A DNA stretch of 64,000 nucleotides from the NCBI RefSeq assembly GCF_024172185.1, contig NZ_JAMZEC010000001.1, positions 7,347,001 through 7,411,000 of the forward strand. Reading direction: 5' to 3'. The notes under the pieces are model-generated. The model was not told where the DNA came from and searched no databases. It was given only the letters and a program-made list of their open reading frames with translations. The translations under genes were made by a program, and so were the position numbers. Below are positions 24,487 through 30,960 of the stretch, in pieces. This DNA comes from Nonomuraea roseoviolacea subsp. carminata. GTDB lineage: Bacteria; Actinomycetota; Actinomycetes; Streptosporangiales; Streptosporangiaceae. Position 1 is the stretch's first letter, and each line of letters opens with the position of its first letter.

Positions 24487-24966
24487 ATGTTCGACCAGAT
24501 CCTGGGCCTGCCGGCGCACCCGTTGATCATTCATTTCGCCGTCGTCCTGACCCCGCTGCTCGCCGTGGTCGCCGTCGCGTACGCGTTGCTCCCGGCCCGG
24601 CGGCCGCTGCTCGCCTGGGCCCTCGTGCTGCTGTCCGTGGCCGCCCCGGGCGCCGTCTTCGCGGCCAAGGAGAGCGGCGAGCGGCTGCGGGAGGCCCGCT
24701 TCGCCGCCGCGGGGGGCGCGCTGGGGGAGCGGATCGAGACGCACGAGTCCTTCGCCGTGCCGCTGCTGCTGTCGGTCAGCGCGCTCGCGCTGGGCTCGCT
24801 GGTGCTCGTGTACGCCACCACGTCCGCGCGTGGCTCCACCCGTGACCGCTTCGGCCATGTCGCCACGCGGGGCCTGTCGGCGCTGGTCGTGGTGCTGGCC
24901 GCCGTGACCGCCTACTTCTGCTTCCGCGCGGGAGACTCCGGCGCCAGAGCCGTGTGGAGCTCCTGA
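24487..24966 (+). CDS. DUF2231 family membrane protein
   Basis: 159 residues with four hydrophobic segments. It starts MFDQILGLPAHPLIIHFAVV; the LPAHPLxxHF pattern marks DUF2231, a small membrane family of unknown role. Two His residues and a later HES motif may be metal or haem ligands (speculative). ATG 24487 follows AAAGGAG. It is divergent from the second cyclophilin gene; the 171-bp gap holds nothing recognisable beyond promoters. Confidence 0.8.
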   Translation: MFDQILGLPAHPLIIHFAVVLTPLLAVVAVAYALLPARRPLLAWALVLLSVAAPGAVFAAKESGERLREARFAAAGGALGERIETHESFAVPLLLSVSALALGSLVLVYATTSARGSTRDRFGHVATRGLSALVVVLAAVTAYFCFRAGDSGARAVWSS

Positions 24967-24985
24967 CCTACCGCTCCGGACCGCT

Positions 24986-25069
24986 GCACGCGGCCCAGAG
25001 CAGGCGCACTGTCGTGCTGCCTGCTCTGCACGCGGCCCAGAGTAGGCGCACTGACGTGCTGCCTGCTCT
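24986..25069. repeat. 42-bp direct duplication, each copy containing a long hairpin
   Basis: Copies 24986-25027 and 25028-25069 differ at two positions. Each contains a stem-loop (24996-25028 and 25038-25070): CAGAGCAGGC pairs with GCCTGCTCTG, and GCAC with GTGC across a one-base bulge. In copy 2 the change (C to T in the left arm) still pairs as U-G in RNA. A partial third copy (GGACCGCTGAACGCGGTCC, about 25070-25088) forms its own 7-bp hairpin just before the rarA -10 element. Confidence 0.85.
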
Positions 25070-25106
25070 GGACCGCTGAACGCGGTCCAGAGTGTAATCT
25101 CACGCT

Positions 25107-26408
25107 GTGGAGAGCTTGTTCGATTCGGCGGCCGAGCAGGCCACACCTCAGCCGCTCGCGGTCCGGATGCGGCCCCGGACCCTCGACGAGGTGATCGGCC
25201 AGCGCCACCTGCTCGGCCCCGGCACCCCGCTGCGCCGCCTCGTCGAGAGCGAGGCGCCCATGTCGCTCTTCCTGTGGGGACCGCCCGGCACCGGCAAGAC
25301 CACGCTCGCCTACGTCGTCTCCAACGTCACCAAGCGCCGCTTCGTCGAGGTCTCCGCCGTCTCGGCCGGCGTCAAGGACGTCCGCGCCGCCATCGAGCAG
25401 GCCCGCAACGAGCTGGGCATGAGCGGCCGGCAGACCGTGCTGTTCGTCGACGAGGTCCACCGCTTCAACAAGGCCCAGCAGGACGCCCTGCTGCCCGCCG
25501 TCGAGAACCGCTGGGTCACCTTCATCGGCGCCACGACCGAGAACCCGTTCTTCTCCGTCATCTCGCCGCTGCTGTCGCGCTCGCTGCTGCTCACGCTGGA
25601 GTCGCTGACCGACGACGACATCCGCGTCGTGCTGGAGCGCGCCGCCGCCGACGAGCGCGGGCTCGCCGGCCGCGCCACTCTGTCCCCCGAGGCGCTCGAC
25701 CACCTCGTACGGCTGGCCGGCGGCGACGCCCGCCGCTCGCTGACGTACCTGGAGGCGGCGGCCCTGCTGGAGGACGACATCACCGTCGAGGTCGTCGAGC
25801 GGGCCGTCGACAAGGCGGCCGTCCGCTACGACCGGCAGGGCGACCAGCACTACGACGTGATCAGCGCGTTCATCAAGTCGATGCGCGGCTCCGACGCCGA
25901 CGCCGCGCTCCACTACCTGGCCCGCATGGTCGAGGCGGGGGAGGACCCGCGCTTCATCGCGCGGCGCATCGTCATCTTCGCCTCCGAGGACGTCGGCATG
26001 GCCGACCCCACCTGCCTGCAGACCGCGGTGGCGGTGGCCCAGGCGGTCCAGCTCATCGGCCTGCCCGAGGCGCAGATCAACCTCGCCCACGCCGTCATCC
26101 ACTGCGCGCTGGCGCCCAAGTCCAACGCCGTCGTCAAGGCCATCGGCGCCGCGGCCGGCGACGTCCGGCGCGGCCTCATCGGCCAGGTCCCGGTCCACCT
26201 GCGCGACGCCCACTACCCGGGCGCCGCCAAGCTCGGCAGCGGCGAGGGCTACAAGTACCCGCACGACTTCGACCACGGCCTCGTCCGGCAGGACTACGCG
26301 CCCGAGCAGGTGCGGCAGCGGCGCTACTACGAGCCCACCCGGCACGGCGCGGAGGCCCCGGTCGCCGAGCGCTGGGCCAAGATCCGCGACTTCCTCCGGG
26401 GCTCCTGA
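25107..26408 (+). CDS. rarA: Replication-associated recombination protein A (RarA/MgsA AAA+ ATPase)
   Basis: 433-residue clamp-loader-like AAA+ protein acting at stalled replication forks. Walker A GPPGTGKT is at 58-65, Walker B VLFVDEVHRF with Asp115/Glu116, sensor FIGATTENPFF, then the MgsA C-terminal tetramerisation domain (SMRGSDADAALHYLARMVEAGEDPRFIARR). GTG 25107 has no Shine-Dalgarno; TAATCT (25095-25100) is placed so that transcription would begin exactly at the GTG, so the mRNA is probably leaderless. Confidence 0.95.
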   Translation: MESLFDSAAEQATPQPLAVRMRPRTLDEVIGQRHLLGPGTPLRRLVESEAPMSLFLWGPPGTGKTTLAYVVSNVTKRRFVEVSAVSAGVKDVRAAIEQARNELGMSGRQTVLFVDEVHRFNKAQQDALLPAVENRWVTFIGATTENPFFSVISPLLSRSLLLTLESLTDDDIRVVLERAAADERGLAGRATLSPEALDHLVRLAGGDARRSLTYLEAAALLEDDITVEVVERAVDKAAVRYDRQGDQHYDVISAFIKSMRGSDADAALHYLARMVEAGEDPRFIARRIVIFASEDVGMADPTCLQTAVAVAQAVQLIGLPEAQINLAHAVIHCALAPKSNAVVKAIGAAAGDVRRGLIGQVPVHLRDAHYPGAAKLGSGEGYKYPHDFDHGLVRQDYAPEQVRQRRYYEPTRHGAEAPVAERWAKIRDFLRGS

Positions 26409-26424
26409 CCCCGCGGGCCGGTGG

Positions 26425-29400
26425 TCAGGGGGCGCAGGAGGCGGGCGGCGGATCGCCGGCCGCCCCGCCGTTCCACTCGGCCGGGGCCAGGGAGCGCCCG
26501 GCGGTACGGCAGGCGATGCGCCGCCAGTCCGCCGGATCGACCGGCCACAGCGCGAGCCGGCCGCCGGAGGTGGCGGTGACCAGGTGCCGGCCGTCGCGGG
26601 TGAAGGCCATGGCGGTGCCGTCCCAGGGGGTCGGGCTGGTCGCGTTCGCCGGCACGGGGAGCGGGAACGTGCCCACCGGATCCCCGGTGGCGAGCGCGGT
26701 GAGGACGGCGGAGCCGTCGGCGCGGACGCGCGCCACCATGCCGCCGTCGGGACTCACCGCGAGGGCGCCGGCCGGGTTGCCGACACCGGGCAGGGTGCGC
26801 AGCAGCCGCCTGCCCTGGACGTCCCAGAGCTCCAGGGGCCCGCTCTCGCGCTGGATGACGAGCGCGTCCCGGACGAACACGACACCCGAGGCGCGTCCCC
26901 TCCCCACCTCGCGCGCCGCCCCCGTGAGCAGGTCGACGTAGGCCGTGCCGTCGTCGTCGCGTGCGCCCGTCACGGCGCCCGCGCCGTCCGCCCTGATGGC
27001 GGTGTTGCCCCACCAGACGCCGCCGGACACCTGGTGGAGCCGGCGCACCTCCCCGGTCCGTGTGTCGTACGTGCTCACCGCTCCGGTGCTGTTCACGCCG
27101 ACGAGGCGCGTGGTGCTCCGCACCTGGCGCACCTCCGAGACCTGCGCCTCCGCGGCGGGGACCCGCCACCGGGCGAGGACCCGGCCGCTCCCGTCGTCCA
27201 GCAGCCGCAGACCGGAGCGGTCGGGGCCGAGCCGCGTCAGCCGCTCGCCGAACCACAGCGGCACGTCGCTCTGCGCGTCCACGACCTCCCCTTCGCTCCT
27301 CGACACCTCCGACAGCCGGTCCGCGACCACCTCGAACGTGGTCACGACGCGGCCGACGGCGCTGACCAGCGCGAGCCGGCGCCCGCTCGGGGAGAACTCC
27401 AGCCGCGGCGGCAGGCCCGCGGTGGCGTCCTGCTCCAGGGAGCGGACCTCGGTGGCCGCGCCGAGGCGGGAGAACCGTTCCAGGTCCCACAGCACCACGT
27501 CGTCCCCCGAGGTGGAGGCGAGCCGGGTGGGGCCGCCCGCGAAGACCACGCGATCGGTGTCGGCGTTCCCCGTGAGCTCGGCGAGGACGGGGGACGGCGA
27601 GGTGCCCAGATTCAGCGGCACCACCTGGATCGTGCCGCTCTGGGCGACCGCGGCGCGGCTGCCGTCCTCGCTGATCGCCAGGCTCTGCGCGAAGACGTGC
27701 GGCACCGTGGCCGACCGGATGACGGGCTCGGACGGGCCGGTGGTCGCCCAGGTCGTCACCTCGCCGTACTTGGAGAACCCGACGTGCCGCCCGCTGACCG
27801 CCGTCCCCGGCGTGTATCCGCCCGCCGGCATGCCGAGGAGGCCGGATCCGGTGAGGCGCCGCAGGCCGGACACGGCCCGGCGCTCCCAGGGCCCGTGCAT
27901 GTCGATCAGCGTGATCGCCGACTCGCCGGTGAAGGCGATCCGCGCGTAGACGCGGCGCAGGTCCCGCCGCTCCGTCGTGCCCCGCGCGAGGTCGTGCACG
28001 GCCAGCACGGACCGTTCCGCGCCGGGCCGCTCCTCCAGCAGCGCGACGAAGCGCCCGGAAGGCGACACGGCGGCCCTGGCCGGCCGGCGGCCCGCCTCCA
28101 GGACCGTCCGCCGCCCGCGCGTCCAGACCACCGCGCTCTCACCGTCGGCGGCGGCCACCACGGAGCCGCCGGCGCCGGTCGCGACGTCCTGGACCGGCCG
28201 CCCGGCCGCCTTCGCCTCCTCCCGCGTCCCGCAGGCGTGGCACCACCGCACGAGCCGCCCGTCGGCCGTGCCCGCGACCACGACCCGGCCGTCACCGGAC
28301 GCCGCCAGGGCCGACACCCGCGCCCCCGCGTGCAGGTATCCCACCAGATGCGGAGCCGCCGTCACCGCCTGGAACAGGGCCGAGCGGGTCTGCGGGTTGC
28401 GGTCCGTCCGGTAGCCGGCGACGGCGAGGAGCTGGGCGCGGTCCAGGTCGGACGGGAGCGCGGCGACCGCCTCCGCGGCGAGCTGGCGCGAGGTGGCCAC
28501 CCGCGCCTGCGTCCGCGCCTCGTTCCGCTCGCCCACCGCGATCCTCGCCGCCGCCACCGCCGTCACCAGCAGGACGGTCAGAACGGCGACCACGAGACGC
28601 ACCCGGCGCATCGTCCGGCGGCGCTCGCGCAGGTGCTCGCCCACCAGGAGGTCCTTGGGCAGGCCGCGCAGCGGCGCGGCCACCGCGGCGACGAGGTCGT
28701 CGGGGATCACGGGATACTCCGGTACGGCGGGACCGGTCGCGCCCATCTGTGTCGTGCCGGCGCTGGTGAGGCCGCTCAGGTCCACCCACAGCGGCTCGTG
28801 GGGGAGCACGCCACGCAGCGCCGCCGGCACCGCCGCCGAGGCGGCCCAGTCGCCGCGCGCCTGGTCCCAGGCGAGCCCGCCGTCGAGGGCCACCACGAGC
28901 AGCCGCCGCGGCGACCGGTGGGCCAGCCACCACGCGACCTCCCGCTCCACCCAGGCCGAGGAGGCCGCCTTGGCCGAGGTCAGCAGGATGAACCAGGCGG
29001 ACGCCTCCAGCGCGCGCTCGATCGACGGCCACAGCGCGGGGGCCGCGGCCAGGCTCGCCCGGTCCATGAAGACGCGCAGGGCGCGGCTGCGGTACCAGGG
29101 CTTGGCGAAGCGTTCGACCCGCCGCTGCAGCGCCACGGCGAGCCGGTCGTGGGCGCCGTGGGCGTAGGAGACGAACGCGTCGTAACCCGCCCGGCCCCGC
29201 CCGCGCCCGCGCGCCCACGGCCACCGGAAGCTTGATCCGGGCGAGCCTGGTTCGAGCGGTCCTGCCCCGAGCGGGCCGGGTTGGCGCGTGCGTGACCAGC
29301 GGCGGCCCGGCCAGCGGGGAACCGATCCCCGCGCACCCGACTCGCGCGCACCCGACTCGCGCGGCCCCGGTCCACGCGACCGGCCGCGGGATCGGCGGGA

Positions 29401-29463
29401 CGCGCTCGGGCGCGCGCCGTCTCCTGACGCGACGCCGTCGTCCCCGTCCATGCCGCGCTCCAT
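26425..29463 (-). CDS. TIR domain - transmembrane - WD40 propeller receptor-like protein
   Basis: 1012 residues. Residues 1-90 are a low-complexity Arg/Gly/Pro/Ser tail (ESGARESGARG). A TIR domain starts at GYDAFVSYAHG (93) and runs to about 215; it keeps the SAWVERE motif, putting the Glu that is catalytic in NADase TIRs at 175. A strongly basic stretch (RERRRTMRRVR, 279-289) precedes one membrane helix (about 290-308), which predicts the TIR inside the cell and the rest outside. A helical linker (RVATSRQLAAEAVAALPSDL) leads to a WD40-like beta-propeller (about 365-990) ending with the ALWPVDPADWRRIACRTAGR block common at the end of actinobacterial WD40 proteins. ATG 29463 follows AGGGAG by 6 nt. 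TIR proteins often act in NAD-depleting defence; the role here is inferred. Confidence 0.8.
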   Translation of the reverse strand: MERGMDGDDGVASGDGARPSASRRSRGRSRGPGPRESGARESGARGSVPRWPGRRWSRTRQPGPLGAGPLEPGSPGSSFRWPWARGRGRGRAGYDAFVSYAHGAHDRLAVALQRRVERFAKPWYRSRALRVFMDRASLAAAPALWPSIERALEASAWFILLTSAKAASSAWVEREVAWWLAHRSPRRLLVVALDGGLAWDQARGDWAASAAVPAALRGVLPHEPLWVDLSGLTSAGTTQMGATGPAVPEYPVIPDDLVAAVAAPLRGLPKDLLVGEHLRERRRTMRRVRLVVAVLTVLLVTAVAAARIAVGERNEARTQARVATSRQLAAEAVAALPSDLDRAQLLAVAGYRTDRNPQTRSALFQAVTAAPHLVGYLHAGARVSALAASGDGRVVVAGTADGRLVRWCHACGTREEAKAAGRPVQDVATGAGGSVVAAADGESAVVWTRGRRTVLEAGRRPARAAVSPSGRFVALLEERPGAERSVLAVHDLARGTTERRDLRRVYARIAFTGESAITLIDMHGPWERRAVSGLRRLTGSGLLGMPAGGYTPGTAVSGRHVGFSKYGEVTTWATTGPSEPVIRSATVPHVFAQSLAISEDGSRAAVAQSGTIQVVPLNLGTSPSPVLAELTGNADTDRVVFAGGPTRLASTSGDDVVLWDLERFSRLGAATEVRSLEQDATAGLPPRLEFSPSGRRLALVSAVGRVVTTFEVVADRLSEVSRSEGEVVDAQSDVPLWFGERLTRLGPDRSGLRLLDDGSGRVLARWRVPAAEAQVSEVRQVRSTTRLVGVNSTGAVSTYDTRTGEVRRLHQVSGGVWWGNTAIRADGAGAVTGARDDDGTAYVDLLTGAAREVGRGRASGVVFVRDALVIQRESGPLELWDVQGRRLLRTLPGVGNPAGALAVSPDGGMVARVRADGSAVLTALATGDPVGTFPLPVPANATSPTPWDGTAMAFTRDGRHLVTATSGGRLALWPVDPADWRRIACRTAGRSLAPAEWNGGAAGDPPPASCAP

Positions 29464-29713
29464 CCCGGGCTCCCTGAATCGTCCCGAGGACGCCCCGGGG
29501 AGCCGGGGGTCCGTGCCACGCTCGGCACCGTACGCGGGAAGGCATCACACGACCCCCGGAACCGGCCGCCCACCGGGAGCCCTAGGTTCGAGACGCTCCA
29601 CCCATGACGTCCTGACCTCCCAGCCACGCGCGGCCCCCGGTTTCCCCTGCGTGACCCGCGAAGGAGACGCACCGTCAGCGCTGGGCGACCGGCGGCGCGG
29701 GAGGGGACGGGAC

Positions 29714-30016
29714 GTGTCCGAGGCGGCGGTGTACGACGCGTTCATCTCCTACAGCCACACCGCCGACGCGCGGCTCGCGCCGCTGCTGGAGGCCGGTCTG
29801 CGCGCCATGGGCAAACCCTGGTACCGGCGGCGCGCGCGGCGCGTCTTCCGCGACCAGGCGAGCCTGCCGGCGGCGCCGGAGCTGTGGCCGTCGATCGAGC
29901 GGGCGCTGGCCGCTTTGGCAGGAGTACGCCCCCGATGTCCCCGGCCCGCACCTGCCAATGACCGCAGCCCCCTGCCCCGTCCACACCGCCCGATGACCAC
30001 GGCCCCCGCCCGCTGA
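29714..30016 (+). pseudogene. Truncated TIR-domain gene facing the full-length TIR-WD40 gene
   Basis: 100 codons from GTG 29714, which follows GGGAGGGG. It opens VYDAFISYSHTADARLAPLL and matches the neighbour's TIR domain (KPWYRRRARRVF, then ELWPSIERALA). At about 29912 the homology stops and the frame continues as ~35 Pro/Arg-rich residues. The half carrying the catalytic Glu, the membrane helix and any propeller are missing. I could not find the rest in another frame, so a deletion is likelier than a frameshift. The start region is intact, so a short TIR fragment might still be made. A shared 20-bp stretch (29882-29901, inverted at 29015-29034) shows the two are an inverted pair. Confidence 0.65.
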
Positions 30017-30142
30017 CCCCGTCCCGGCACTCGGGAATGACACCAGCCCGCCCGCGGCCCCCGTCCGTACCGGCGAATGACCACAACCCACGCCCGCCGA
30101 ACCCCGGCCCGCACCTGCGGACGACCGCGGCCAGACGCCCGT
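29936..30142. repeat. Degenerate ~40-bp tandem repeats after the truncated TIR gene
   Basis: Five imperfect units share a C-rich stretch followed by AATGACC or similar, spaced 35-44 bp apart (ATGAC-like cores near 29958, 29993, 30037, 30077 and 30121). They begin where TIR homology ends. Between the last unit and the DUF948 promoter nothing else is seen. Confidence 0.5.
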
Positions 30143-30214
30143 GGCGCGGGTGATCGCGGTGCGGCGGATCCGGCCGTGCGCGCGGTGCCCAGTAACCTGG
30201 GTCCCCGAACGCGA

Positions 30215-30220
30215 TAGGGT
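30215..30220 (+). promoter_or_regulatory. -10 element of the DUF948-alaS transcript
   Basis: TAGGGT, 40 bp before the DUF948 start, gives a predicted transcript start near 30227 and a ~33-nt leader with a GAGGGAG ribosome site. Confidence 0.4.
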
Positions 30221-30259
30221 TCTTGCATTTCCGGCGCAGCGTACGAGGGAGATGACCGG

Positions 30260-30688
30260 ATGCTTACCGCTGGAGAGGTCGCCGGGCTGATCGCGGCCAC
30301 GGGCTGGATCGTCCTCGTGTGCGTGCTCACCATGGTGCTCGTCAGGCTCGCCAGGCTGCTGACCGAGACCACCCGCGCGGTCTCCGACCTCAGCAGCCGG
30401 GTCGCGCCGCTGCTCGACGACGTCAGCGTCACGGTCAACGAGACCAACCGGCAGCTCGTCGCCGTCGAGGCCATCGCCCAGGACCTCAAGCAGGTCAGCG
30501 GCCACGCCGCCAAGCTCAGCGCCGTGACCCAGACCATCTTCACCGGCCCGCTGATCAAGGTGTCGTCGCTCGTCCACGGCGTCCGCCGGGCGATCGAGGT
30601 CCGCCGCCCGCGCGGGGGCCGCGCCACGGCGCGTCCCGCCGGTCAGGCCGGGCGCCGGTCCGTGGGCCAGGCGGGGAGGCGCCCGTGA
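30260..30688 (+). CDS. DUF948 domain-containing membrane protein
   Basis: 142 residues. One N-terminal helix (about 7-29, VAGLIAATGWIVLVCVLTMVL) is followed by a long amphipathic helix (LLTETTRAVSDLSSRVAPLLDDVSVTV...) of the DUF948 type and a basic Gly/Arg tail. The function is unknown; the gene regularly precedes alaS in actinobacteria. It overlaps the next gene by 4 bp (GTGA). Confidence 0.85.
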   Translation: MLTAGEVAGLIAATGWIVLVCVLTMVLVRLARLLTETTRAVSDLSSRVAPLLDDVSVTVNETNRQLVAVEAIAQDLKQVSGHAAKLSAVTQTIFTGPLIKVSSLVHGVRRAIEVRRPRGGRATARPAGQAGRRSVGQAGRRP

Positions 30689-30915
30689 TCCGGCGGCTGT
30701 TCTACCTGTCCCTGGGGGCGTTCATCGCCCTGTGGGTGATGCGCCGGCTGCAGGCGCTCCAGCCCGACCACGTGGCCCGCCGCACGGCCGCCGGCGCGGC
30801 GGGCATGCTCGCGCGGGTGAGAGACTTTACTTCCGACGCCCTCGGCGAGGCGGCCGAGCGCGAAACCGAGTTGCGCGCCAGGTTCGGCCTTGACCAGGCT
30901 GGTCAGGGCGACTGA
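30685..30915 (+). CDS. Small membrane protein upstream of alaS (DUF6167-like)
   Basis: 76 residues from GTG 30685 inside the DUF948 stop. One N-terminal helix (IRRLFYLSLGAFIALWVMRRL) is followed by a helical tail (AGMLARVRDFTSDALGEAAERE). Position and pattern match the DUF6167 proteins found between DUF948 and alaS in Streptomyces and relatives (from memory). Function unknown. Confidence 0.75.
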   Translation: MIRRLFYLSLGAFIALWVMRRLQALQPDHVARRTAAGAAGMLARVRDFTSDALGEAAERETELRARFGLDQAGQGD

Positions 30916-30960
30916 CCGCCACAGATCCACCACACACGACTAACGCAAAGGATGGCCACC

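Noticed and set aside
29902..30016. Frameshift rather than deletion in the second TIR gene
   Set aside because: The remaining half of the domain (for example an S-x-W-x-x-x-E block) is not found in any frame downstream; the sequence becomes repeats.
26425..30142. Insertion sequence or integrase behind the TIR island
   Set aside because: No transposase, integrase, tRNA attachment site or terminal inverted repeats are visible around it.
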